Shown piece after piece: positions 48,335 through 58,975 of a DNA stretch of 64,000 nt. Position numbers and translations under genes: made by a program. Source of the DNA: Stomorhina lunata. Its lineage: Eukaryota > Arthropoda > Insecta > Diptera > Rhiniidae. The stretch is taken from positions 20,955,994 to 21,019,993 of the forward strand of contig OW121742.1 of the NCBI GenBank assembly GCA_933228675.1, read 5' to 3'. How positions within the stretch are numbered: the first letter of the stretch is position 1; every line of letters starts with the position of its first letter. A model generated the notes under the pieces. The model worked only from the letters and a program-made list of their open reading frames with translations. It was not told where the DNA came from and made no database searches.

Positions 48335-49180
48335 TGTAGTTTTTCGAAAATTAAAAAAAACAAGGGATAACAGTAATTCATGGTACTTTTTTGACCCATA
48401 TCTATATTTTGAACTAATACAAATGGATACAACATTTTTACTGCATTCGAAAAACTTTAAAAAATATCAACACGTCTTCGGTACTTTTTCTTTATATAAA
48501 AATTTACATTTTGGGGGCTAAAAAAGGGTACAAATCGGTAAACTTTTTTCTTCTAAACCAATAGGAATATAAATTTAACTGAGTTAATATCAGCTTTATC
48601 TCTCTTATTGATCAACTTTCATCCCTCTACTATCCCCTTTCTAAAGAAGGTACCCAATAGTATAGCTAATATTTGCCTGAAGTGAAAACAAATAGTTGGT
48701 ACTTTTTTTTTACCCTTATGCCTATTTTGTGCCAATAAACATAGGTAAAAAATTTATACCGTAATCAACAAAAACTATGAATCACTTGTTAAGTAGTTTT
48801 TCTTTACAAGTGGTCAAAAAGGGTAAAAACGGCAAAACAATTTTGAACTGCTGAGACACCCTAAAACTTTCTGAGTTACCCTAAAGCTCGTATGTCACCC
48901 TTTATCTCTCTTCCTGATCATCTTTCATCCCTCTTCAATCCCCTTTCTAATTACCCGATTACCCAATTAGTTCTTTCAACAAATACAATTGTATAGCCAA
49001 TATTTGCCTGAGGTAAAAACAAATAGTTGGTACTTTTTTTACCCTTATGCTTCTATTGTACCAACGAACATAGAAAGAAAACTCATACCGTTATCAACAA
49101 AAATATCAATCACTTGTTTAGTACTTTATATATTCAAGGGTCCAAAAAGGGTAAAAACGGCAAAACAATTTTTAACTGCT
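48335..49180 (+). repeat. Tandem ~305-325 bp units with GGTACTTTTTT and AAAAAGGGTA motifs
   Basis: Three related units follow each other. Units 2 and 3 are clear: TTTATCTCTCTT...GATCA begins at 48595 and 48901. Each then has GCCTGA(A/G)GT, AAATAGTTGGTAC, ACCCTTATGC and AAAAAGGGTAAAAACGGC, ending in GCTGAGACACC. Unit 1, from about 48375, is more diverged (CATGGTACTTTTTTGACCC and AAAAAAGGGTACAAATCGG). A fourth diverged piece lies at 50946-51110, beyond the 19-bp array. Frames at 48306-48521 and 48989-49264 fall in these units and show no known protein. Confidence 0.8.
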
Positions 49181-50945
49181 GAGACACCCCAAAACTTTCT
49201 GAGTCATCCTAAAAGTCCTATGTTATTCTCAAAGTTAAAAGTCATACTAAATACTGAGTCTTAATTAAACTACTGAGTCATCCTAAAACTACTGAGTCAC
49301 CCGGAAACTACTGAATCATCCTACAGCTACTGAGTCATCCTAAATCCTATAACTCTCCTAAACCGCAGTGTCATCATAATACTGCTGACTTATTCTAAAA
49401 CTGCTGACTCATCCTAAAAGTGCTGAGTTTTGCCAAAAGTGATGAGTCATTTTAAAACTACATGCTTAAATAGCTGTGTCATCCTTAAAGAAATGAGTCA
49501 TCCTCAAAGAAATAAGTCACTTTTTGGATAACTCAGTTTATCCTAAAAGTACTGAGTCATCCTACAGCAAGCTGAGTTATCCTAAATCTGCTGACTTTTC
49601 TTAACTGCCGAGTCATCATAAAACTGTTGACTTATTCTAAAACTGCCGACTCGTCCTAAAATTGCTGAGTCATGCTAAAAGTGCTACGTCATTCTAAAAC
49701 TGCCGTCTCATGCTAAAAATGTTGAGTCATCCTAAAACTGCCGAGTCATCCTGAAACTGCTGCTGCATTATAAAACTGCTGAGTCATCCTAAAACAATTG
49801 AGTCATCCTAAAACTGCTGAATCATCCTAAACTGCCAACTCACTTTAAAACTGCTGAGTTCTCACAAAAAATGTTAAGTTATCTTGAAAGGGCTAAGTTA
49901 TCCTTAAAATACTAAGTCATCATAAAAATGCCTAAATAATCCTAAAATTACTGAGCCATGTTTAAATTTCTGAGTCATCCTAAAACTGCTAAGTTATACT
50001 AAAACTGTTGAGTTATACTGAAAATGTTAAGCCATCTTTAAGGTGCTAATTCATCCTAAAATTGCTAAGTCATCTTATACTGCTGACTTATATTAGAACA
50101 GCTGAGTCATCCTTAAATTACTGAATCTTCCTAAAAACTCTGAGTCATTCCAAAACTACTGAGTCATCCTAAAAATGCTATGTCATCCTAAAAAAAAAAC
50201 TGAGCCATGTTTAAATTATTGAGTCATTCTAAAACTGCTGAGTCATCCTAAAACTGCTAAGTTATACTAAAACTGCTGAGTTATACTGAAAATTTTAAGT
50301 CATCTTTAAAGTGTTAGGTCATTCTAAAACTGCTAAGTCATCTTAAACTGCTGACTCATACTAGAACAGCTGAGTCATCCTTAAATAACTGAGTCATCCT
50401 AAAAATTTTGAGTCATTCTAAGACTGTTGAGTCATCCTTAAAGTTTTAAGTCATCCTAAAAAAAAGTTGAGTCATCCCAAAATACGTAGTCATCCTAAAA
50501 ATGCTGTCATCCTAAAATGGTGAGTCAGTTTAAAAATCCTAAAACTGCTAAGTCATCTTAAACTGCTGACTCATACAAGAACAGCTGAGTCATCCTAAAA
50601 ATGTTGTGTCATCCTAAAAATGCTGAGCCATCCTAAAATTATGAGTCATCCTAAAAATGCTGTCATCCCAAAATGGTGAATCAGTTTAAAAATCCTAAAA
50701 CTACTAAGTCATCTTAAACTGCTGACTCATACAAGAACAGCTGAGTCATCCTAAAAATGGTGAGTCATCCTAAATATGCTGAGTCATCCTAAAACTGTGA
50801 GTCAGTCCAAAAATGCTGAGCCATCCTAAAACAACTGAGTCATCCTAGAAATGCTGAGGCATCCTTAAACTGCTGAATCATCCTAAAACTGCTGAGTTGT
50901 GCTTAAATTTCTGAGTCATCGTAAAACAGCTGAGTAATCCTCAAA
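49181..50945 (+). repeat. 19-bp minisatellite carrying TGAGTCA sites
   Basis: Roughly 90 degenerate tandem copies of a 19-bp monomer, CTGAGTCATCCTAAAACTG, occur. It is the least AT-rich array in the window. By eye about 30 copies keep an exact TGAGTCA, the consensus for AP-1 type bZIP dimers (Jun/Fos); many others differ by one base (CGAGTCA, TGAATCA, TAAGTCA). Sub-blocks with shared variants (CTGACTCATACAAGAACAGC near 50565 and 50725) show local duplication. The array sits between diverged copies of the larger GGTACTTTTTT unit. Confidence 0.93.
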
Positions 50946-51110
50946 TCAATTTTTGCACTTTTAACCCATAATTCAGACATAAAAAACTAATTTTATACCA
51001 AAATCGAATCAACTACTAAACACGAGTTCGGTTCTTTTTCGAATTATTAGGAAATGGGTGCTTTTTTAGGTAATGCTTGGTAATTTCGCCAATTTAAATT
51101 GTACAGCTCT
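50946..51110 (+). repeat. Diverged fourth copy of the GGTACTTTTTT-type unit
   Basis: TTTGCACTTTTAACCCATAA, then TTATACCAAAATCGAATCAA and TTCGGTTCTTTTTCGAA, follow the same order as the unit at 48375-48540. This suggests that the 19-bp array expanded inside a longer repeated element. Confidence 0.55.
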
Positions 51111-51170
51111 TAAAGACCTACAAAACCTTTTCTGCAATTAAAGCCATCTGGGCCATCAAGATTGAACTTT

Positions 51171-51666
51171 TTATACCCTTCACCACCATAGGTGGAAAGG
51201 GTATTATACGTTTGTGCTGATGTATGTAACGCAAAGAAATATGTGTCTTAGACCCACCTTTTAGTATACCAATAGGTTTATAATCTTTTTCTGAGTCGAT
51301 TTAGCGATGTCCGTCCGTCCGTCCGTCTGGCTGGCTGGACGCCCATGTAAACCTTGTAATCAAACTACAGGTCGCAATTCTAAAGATAATTAGATGAAAT
51401 TTGGCACAGAGCATTTTTTTGATAATGGGACCATGGCTATTGATGATATTGTCAAAATCGGACCATTATTTATGGTACCTCCCATAGGTCCCACTTCCCG
51501 GAATTGATATATTGGCCACAAATATCAATATTTTTTCATGAAATTTAAATCAGATACTGCTTATGTAAACTAAAATCACTGTCCCAAATTTCGTTGAAAT
51601 CGGTCCACATTTGACCATAGCTCCCATACAAACTATTCTTTAAAAACGCACTAAATGAGACAAAAA
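51171..51666 (+). mobile_element. Foldback arm A (TTATACCCTTCACCAC end)
   Basis: Arm A begins TTATACCCTTCACCACCATA and ends near GCACTAAATGAGACAAAAA. It includes a TCCGTCCGTCCGTCTGGCTG tract at about 51310 and the motif AGATGAAATTTGGCACAGAG. The reverse complement of nearly the whole arm lies at 51971-52484. Interspersed repeats with TATACCCTTCACCAC ends and GTCCGTCCGTCCG tracts are common in higher flies; I do not assign a family name. The open frame at 51545-51781 lies within the repeat. Confidence 0.8.
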
Positions 51667-51970
51667 CAAGTAAGAAAGCGCTATAGTCGGTCAAGCCGAC
51701 CATACGATACCCTTCACCACTAAGGTCAAAGGTGTTATTTTTCCTGTATAAAGACAAATATTTGCTAAATTTTGCCATCATACAAACATTTTCTCAAAAC
51801 GTATATATTCAACCTGTTTCCGTCATTTGGACTTATATGAGAGCTAGGGTCAAATGTGAACCGATTATCTCGAAATTTGGCAAATTGATTACAGTAGTTA
51901 CAAAAATTATGTATGCAAAAAATAAACTCAAAATTTTCATTATCTTTAGATTTACGAGCGTTTTAGTGAT
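51666..51970 (+). mobile_element. Foldback arm B (ACAAGTAAGAAAGCGCTATAG end)
   Basis: Arm B begins ACAAGTAAGAAAGCGCTATA and soon repeats ATACCCTTCACCAC, so it is related at its end to arm A. Its reverse complement forms 52485-52746. It contains GGTCAAATGTGAACCGATTA, a motif similar to GGTCAAATGTGGACCGATTT found in arm A', which again suggests that A and B are relatives. Confidence 0.75.
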
Positions 51971-52484
51971 TTTTTGTCTCATTTAGTGCGTTTTTGAAGA
52001 AGAGTTTGTATGGGAGCTATGGTCAAATGTGGACCGATTTCAACGAAATTTGGTACAGGGATTTAAGTTTACATAAGCAGTATCTGTTTTAAATTTCATG
52101 AAAAAATATTGAAATTCGTGGCCAATATAGCAATTCCGAGAAGTGGGACCTATGGGAGGTACCATAAATAATGGACCGATTTTGACCAATTTCAATAGCC
52201 ATGGTCCCATTATCAAAAAAATGATCTGTGCCAAATTTCATCAAATTATCTTTAGAATTGCGACCTGTAGTTTGATTACAAGGTTTACATGGGGGTCCAG
52301 CCAGCCAGCCAGCCGTCCAGCCAGCCAGACGGACGGACGGACGGACATCGCTAAATCGACTCAGAAAGTGATTCTAAGCCTATTGGTATACTAAAAGATG
52401 GGTCTAAGACAAATATTTCTATGCGTTACAAACATCAGCACAAACTTATAATACCCTTTCCACCTATGGTGGTGAAGGGTATAA
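51971..52484 (-). mobile_element. Foldback arm A' (inverted copy of A)
   Basis: This is the reverse complement of 51171-51666 with modest divergence. It has a longer, partly shuffled GGACGGACGGACGGAC / CCAGCCAGCCAGCC tract at 52298-52346 and ends in GGTGAAGGGTATAA. The frames at 52040-52234 and 52143-52394 are by-products. Confidence 0.8.
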
Positions 52485-52746
52485 TCACTAAAACGCTCGT
52501 AAATCTAAAGATAATGAGAATTTTAAGGTTATTTTTTAATAGATAATCGTTCCACATTTGACCCTAGCTCTCATGTAAGTCAAAATGACAAAAACAGCTT
52601 AAATGTGTAAGTTTTGAGAAAATGTTTGTATGATGGCAAAATTTAGCAAATATTTGTCTTTATACAGGAAAAAGAACACCTTTGACCATAATGGTGAAGG
52701 GTATTGTATGATCGGTCTTGACCGACTATAGCACTTTCTTACTTGT
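52485..52746 (-). mobile_element. Foldback arm B' (inverted copy of B)
   Basis: This is the reverse complement of 51666-51970 with a few deletions. It starts at ATCACTAAAACGCTCG and ends at GCACTTTCTTACTTGT. The boundary with A' is essentially base-exact, giving contiguous A-B-A'-B'. Confidence 0.75.
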
Positions 52747-53249
52747 TTTTATTAGTCTTTACTGGATGAATGGGTACGTGAACAAAGAAAGAACGATACT
52801 AGTTTTAAATTAGATCGATTAGAGTCTAATGTCTAATCGGAGATGCTGATGTTCGAAACTCGTATATTTCGTTCTAAAATTTTGGAATTGACTTAGTAAA
52901 TAAACTTTAAGTTTTCTTCAATAAATTTGGTTAAAGAAATTATTTTGTTCAAAACATTTCCTTGTATTTATACTTGATATTTTTTCAATATTACAATTAA
53001 AAACTACCCAGTAAAACTTTTCATTACCAAATAATGAGTTAAACAGTTAAACTATTGAACACGAACTACTTACTCATTCGCTGTTTAAGTCATTACATTA
53101 ACATGGGGATGTCATTGGAGGCAAGTACTTACCAATTGCAGAAAAGTAATGACTTGGGTAAGCAATTTGAAAGCAACAACAACAACAGCAACAACTTTTT
53201 TGTTGTTGTTTTATTAAAAACATATATTTTTAAACGAAATACAAAATTT

Positions 53250-53328
53250 TTTCTATGATCCCATGGGGGCTCGAACCCAGACCCTCCGACTGCTAGGCAA
53301 AGACTCTTCCACTGAGCTACTTCATATG
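53250..53328 (-). other. tRNA-like / tRNA-derived degenerate segment
   Basis: On the minus strand, TAGCTCAGTGG (53309-53319) fits the Pol III A box and GGTTCGAGCCC (53267-53277) the B box, about 32 bases apart. A D stem GCTC/GAGT can form, and the acceptor-like ends TATGA and TCATA can pair. However, the T stem is short, bases are left over between the T arm and the acceptor, and the anticodon loop does not close cleanly with seven bases (AGC would be central). A functional tRNA is therefore unlikely. A tRNA pseudogene or the head of a tRNA-derived SINE fits better. Confidence 0.55.
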
Positions 53329-54139
53329 TTGAAAACTTAGCAGCTTATAATTAATATAAACAATTTTTATTTTTAGATCCAAAATCATGTGAAAATAACT
53401 TTGTTGTTCCCTGCTTTTTTTTTTGCTTTGTTGTAATTTTTGGAAAAATATTTTTATACGATTTTTTGTAATTATTTTAAAACTTTTTTAAAATTATTTT
53501 AAAACTTAAACAATTTAAATCTTCTTTTTTGTATAAGTTTTTACATAAGATTGACTCTTACTTACTTAAATGTTACATCCTGTTAAGGTCAAAGTCCGAG
53601 CATATTTTAGAATTCCATGGATTTCGATCTTGTGAGAATATTCTATAATTTTATAGGCCAAGCTTTGAAAAATATTCCTCTACATCCTCCTCTAACATTA
53701 GGTAGTGGGACATTTCAATTCTAATTTTATCCTCTTCATTGTATTTTTTTTTTCAAGAGAGGGTTACTAGCCCGTAATCCTAACCCATTTTTATCGATCT
53801 TATGGGACAACTCTCGGAACATGTTAACTCACAATATTAATGGGTGTTAAACTAGCTCACCGGGTGATACCATGAGGAGGTGTGTGTCCACAGTTGAGAT
53901 GAAGGATGGCCCAGATAAGTTGGGCTTACCAAGTTAAGACCAATTAGAATCGTGTTTGGTATTCAACATCCCCTACATAATCAAAATTGACTCATGATGG
54001 TATTTTTTCATTAACGTGAGTTAGTTTTACAATTTTTTTTTACAGAAGATAATATTTAAGTTCTTAAAATTTAAAAATCATTTAAAAAGACTCTTTTAAT
54101 AAAAAAAAAAAAACTAAAAAAAAAATGTTGCTCTTGGTG

Positions 54140-54150
54140 GGATTTGAACC
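54140..54150 (-). promoter_or_regulatory. Isolated B-box-like string
   Basis: The reverse complement reads GGTTCAAATCC, a close match to the Pol III B box and to tRNA T arms, preceded by GGCCCC and followed by CACC. No A box is evident upstream on that strand. It may be a second remnant of tRNA-derived sequence in the same element. Confidence 0.3.
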
Positions 54151-54292
54151 GGGGCCATTCAGTTTAAATTACCATCTTAATTACAAATAAGTACTTCTGT
54201 AATAACTTATTATTTCTTCGGATGGTATGTTGTAGTCGTTACAAGGTAACCAGTTATCAGAGTACTTGCCATTACCAAAGTTTTGCTGGGTA

Positions 54293-55440
54293 ATAAAACA
54301 TTTTCGTTCTGGTTCTTTGTTTAAATATTTAACATACAAATTAAGAAAATTTTAAAATATTTTTCAATAATTCAATTAAAAGTCAAGAGCAGAATAGAAT
54401 CATACAAAGTTACTAACTCAAAACCTAATATATTTCTATTTAAAAAAAACTACTCGTACTCGTTGCATTTTAAAACTACTTACATAAAGCCAACACTAAA
54501 AAGATCAAAGAAACTACTTGTATTCTTGTCTATTCTATTCCATTCTAAAATTCTATTTTCTATATTCTCAATTCTACTTCAGAGCCAAACGAATGACATT
54601 AAAACTGAAAACAAAACTTCATAAAAAAAAACATAAGTGCCAGAACAAAAGTCATTTATTGTTTGTTGGAAATAAAATCTTGTTCTCTTTCAGATTTAAG
54701 TTCAATTTTATTTTTCAAGTTCTTTTTTTTTCTTTTATACTTTCGACTTTAAATTCCAAATTAAATTAAGAATTTAATATGTCATTTTTAAAGTTAAACT
54801 GCATTTGCATGGCTACTAGGAACCGAATAAATATTTTTGATATTCTCGAATAAAAATGGTTTTTAACCTTAAACTGACATAATAGAGTAGTATCTTTCAC
54901 ATGAACTAAACTTTAGTTCATGTGAAAGATATAAAAGAATAATGTTGGGAATAAAAATTTAAATATCATGTTAATTACGACTTAAAATTTATTAGAAATT
55001 AAAAATTTCTGGAATACAGTAAAACAAATATTCTTTCCGCTTGTATAGCTTTAGATTTTCAATTTATGACGAAATTTTAAAATTCTCTAGATTTTTGCTT
55101 CATGGCATAATTTAGTTTTTTCCTTATAACTTTCAAAAATGTCAACTAAACTATTTTCTAACAAAATCAGGAAATATACAATACCTTACCCAATAATATT
55201 CTAAAAGTTATGTTTAAATATTTATGCTCCTATTTGGGAATTAATTATTCGAACTTTAAATTAAATTAATTGAAAAATTAGGATTTATCAGGCTTGAGTT
55301 CATTTTTAACTTTCAAATTATTAATTTGAAAATTTGAAAGTAAAATGTAATAATGCTCCTGTGAAAACAAAAATCGTTCAAAGTCAAAACTTTTTTAGAA
55401 AACCCTTAACCAAATTTTATTTAACTTATTATCAAAATTT
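54293..55440. other. Non-array AT-rich DNA with a long perfect palindrome
   Basis: AT-rich sequence with one notable structure, the 41-base palindrome at 54891-54931. The frame at 54518-54769 is low-complexity and unrecognised. Confidence 0.5.
54891..54931. repeat. Perfect 20-bp-arm inverted repeat
   Basis: TATCTTTCACATGAACTAAA, one spacer C, then TTTAGTTCATGTGAAAGATA. The arms are exact reverse complements with a one-base centre. It is not part of any array here and contains mixed bases rather than only A and T runs, so chance origin is unlikely. The arm contains CATGTG, an E-box (CANNTG) sequence. Confidence 0.9.
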
Positions 55441-58400
55441 TATTTAACATCAAAAATTATCAACAAAATTTTTCTATACGAAAAAATCTAACATTTAATT
55501 CTATTGAAAAATCTAACAAAAATTTTTGTACAGAAAAAGTCATCAAAATTCCAAAATTTTATCATCAAATTTTTCTTTAAAAAAATTCGTCATCAAATTT
55601 TTCTTTAGAACAATTCGTCATCAAATTTTTCTTTAGAAAAAATCGTCATCAAATTTTTCTGTAAAAAAATTCTTCATCAAATATTTATAGAAAAATTCAT
55701 CAAAAAATTTTTCTAAAAAAAATCACCTTAAAAATTTTCTATAGAAAAAATCACTATCTAATTTTTTAAGTAAAAATCACCAAATTTTTCTACAGAAAAA
55801 TAAATTATCAATTTTTTGTATAGAAAAATGTATAATCAAATTTATCATAAAATTTTCGTATAGAAAAAATTCATTATAAAATTTTTCTATATAAATTTTC
55901 ATCATCAAATTTTTCTAAAGAAAAATTGATTGTCAAATTTTTCTATAAAAAATTCGTTTTCAAATTTTTCTATAGAAAAATTTATCATCAAATTTTTCAA
56001 TAGAAAAAAAAATTATCACTGAACTTTTTTTATAGAAAAATTCATCATCATAAAATTTTTCTATAGAAAAATAATCATTAAATTTTTCTATAGAAAAATT
56101 CATCATAAAATGTTACTATAGAAAAATTAATTAGCAAAAATTTACATCAAATATTTTTATTCATCATCATCAAATTTTTCTATAGAAAAATTTGTCATCA
56201 AATTTTTTATACAATTTTTCTATACAAAAATTCATCATCAAATTTTTCTATATAAATTTTCATCATCAAATTTTGCAATGAATTTTTCTATAGAAAAATT
56301 TTTCATAAAATTTTTTTTAGAAAAATTGAAAAATTTTTTATAAAATTTTTCTATAGAAAAATTCATCATCAAATTTTGCAATAGAAAAACTCATCATCAA
56401 AATTTGCAATAGAAAAATTCATCATCAACTTTCTATATAGAAAAATTCTTCAAAAAATTTTTCTATAGAAAAATTTATCACCAAATTTTTTATAAAATTT
56501 TTCTACAGAAAAATTCCTCATCAAATTTTTCTATAAAAAATTTCATCATCAAATTCTTTTACAGAAAACTTTCATCATCAAATTTTTCTACATAAAAATT
56601 CTATAGAAAAATTTATCACCAAATTTTTTATAAAATTTTTCTACAGAAAAATTCCTCATCAAATTTTTCTATAAAAAATTTCATCATCAAATTTTTTTAC
56701 AGAAAAATTTCATCATCAAATTTTTCTATATAAAAATTCATCATCAAATTTTTCTATTGAAAAAATCATCATCAAAATTTCCTATAAAAAATTTCATAAT
56801 CAAATTTTTCTATACAAAAATTCATGATCAAATTTTTTAAAACAAAAATTCATCATCAAATTTTTCCATAGAAAAATTCATCGTCAAATTTTTCCATAGA
56901 AAAATTCATCATCAAATTTTCCTGTTGAAAAATTCTTTAACAAATTTTTCTATAAAAAAAGTTTACATACATTTTTTTATAGAAAAATTCATCATTAAAT
57001 TTTTCTATAAAAATTTTTATCATCAAATTTTTCTATAAAAAATTTCATCATCAAATTTTTTATAGAAAAATTGTTCATCAAATTTATCTATAGTTTTCTA
57101 TTCTATTCATCATCAAATTTTTCCATAGAAAAATTCATCATCAAATTTTTCTATAGAAAAATTCATCATAAAATTTTTCTAAACAAAAATTAATCAACAA
57201 TTTTTCTATAGAAAAATTCATCAACAATTTTTCTGTAGAAAAATTTATCAAATTTTTCACAAAATTTTTCTATAGAAAATTTCATTATCAAATTTTTCTA
57301 CCAAAAAATTCATCATCAAATTTTTCTATACAAAAATTCATCACCAAATTTTTCTATAGAAAATTTCATCGTCAAATTTGTATAGAAAAATTCATCATGA
57401 AATTTTTCTATAAAAAAATTCATTACAAAATTTTTCTATAGAAAATTTCATTATCAAATCTTTCTATAGAAAAATTCATCATCAAATTTTTCTACACAAA
57501 AAATTAATCATCAAATTTTTCTATAGAAAAATTAGTTATTAAATTTTTCTATAGAAAAATTCGTCATAAAATTTTTCTATAGAAAAATTTATCATCAAAT
57601 TTTTTCATAGAAATATTAATCATCAAATTTTTCTATAGAAAAATTCATCATCAAATTTTTCCCTAGAAAAATTAATCATCAGTTTATGTATAGAAAATTT
57701 AATCATACAATTTTTTTATAAAAAATTTCATTATAAAATTTTTCTATAGAAAAATTTTGTAAAGAACAAGTCATTATTAAATTTTTTCTAAAAAAAAAAA
57801 ATCATCATGAAATATTTCTATAGAAAAATTCATTATCAAATTTTTCTGTAGAAAAATTTATCATCAGTTTTTCTATAGCAAATTTAGTCATAAAATGTTT
57901 CTTTACAAAAATTCAACATCAAATTTTTCTATGGAAAAATTCAACATGAAATTCTTCTTTAAAAAAATTCTTTATATAATTTTTCTATAGAAAATTTCAT
58001 AATCAAATTTTATAATAGAAACATTTTTCTATAAAAAAATTCATCCTTAAAATTTTCTATTGAAAAATTCATCATTTTTCTACAAAAAAAATTGATCATT
58101 AACATTTTCTATTTAAAAATAATAAAGAAAATTTCATCATCAAATTTTTCTATAAAAAACTTCAGCATCAAATTTTTTTATAGAAAAATTCATAATAAAA
58201 TTTTTCTATAGAAAGTTTCATGATCAAAATTTTCAATAGAAAATTTCATCATCAAAGTTTTCTATAAAAACAACTAATCAAAAATTTTCTTAGCAAAATT
58301 TTTGTATAGAAGAATTTCATCAAAATTTTTTTGAAAGAAAAATTTCATCAATAATTTTTTTATAGAAAAATTTCATCAATAATTTTTTTATAGAAAAATT

Positions 58401-58975
58401 TCATCAATAATTTTTTTATAGAAAAATTTCATCAATAATTTTTTTATAGAAAAATTTTTGCGGAAATTTTTCTTAAGAAAAATTCCATCAACAATTATAA
58501 TAATCTCAATTTTCTGTACTAAAATCCATCATTAGACTTTTTTAAAATAGAATTCATCATGATTCTTTTTATAGAAAAATTGTTTATAAAATTTTTCTAT
58601 AGAAAACATTATTAGAAATTTTTCTTTAGAAAGTTTCTCTTATCTATTTTTCTTTACAAAAATTTCATTACAAAATTTTCTATACAAAAATTTAATCGAC
58701 AATTTTCCATCAAAAATGTTCCTTTAAAAAAATTCCATCAACAATTTTTCTAAAGAAAAATTCAATCAACAATTTTTCTAAAGAAAAATTCAATCAAAAA
58801 TTTTTCTAGAAAAAAATTTCATCAACAATTTTTTTTAAAGAAAAATTCAATCAAAAATTTTTCGATTAAAAAATTTGATCAACAATTTTTTTAAGGAAAA
58901 ATTTCATTATTAACAATTTTTCTATAGAAAATTATGAAAAATTCCAGCAAAAATCTTTCTTTAAAAAATTCACCA
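55441..58975 (+). repeat. Diverged 28-bp CTATAG minisatellite (CATCATCAAA spacer)
   Basis: Copies have core TTTTTCTATAGAAAAATT and spacer CATCATCAAA, the same family and orientation as 44440-45785 but longer and more diverged. A 138-bp direct duplication is marked by TATCACCAAATTTTTTATAA at 56476 and 56614. Five near-identical TTTCATCAATAATTTTTTTA copies occur at about 58325-58450. The right edge (58720-58975) has ATCAACAATTTTTC variants before ending. Confidence 0.92.

Larger units (their letters stand above)
53005..54292. mobile_element. Candidate 1.3-kb element with short inverted ends (TACCCAGYAAAACTTT)
   Basis: The left end reads TACCCAGTAAAACTTT (53005-53020) and the right end, reversed, TACCCAGCAAAACTTT (54277-54292): 15 of 16 match, facing inwards. 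Both ends are followed by an ATTACC/GGTAAT motif. Inside are a tRNA-like segment on the minus strand (53250-53328), an isolated B-box-like string (54140-54150, minus) and an AAC microsatellite (53177-53194) facing GTT repeats (53201-53210). No transposase frame is present. Flanking 8-mers TTAAAAAC and ATAAAACA match poorly, so a target duplication is not established. Confidence 0.5.

Noticed and set aside
51310..52346. CCGT/CCAGC tracts as an independent microsatellite
   Set aside because: They occur at equivalent places in both inverted arms, so they are part of the foldback element.
53250..53328. Functional tRNA gene (Ala-like AGC anticodon)
   Set aside because: A and B boxes are present, but the T stem and the acceptor spacing are wrong and the anticodon stem does not give a seven-base loop. 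Reported only as tRNA-like.
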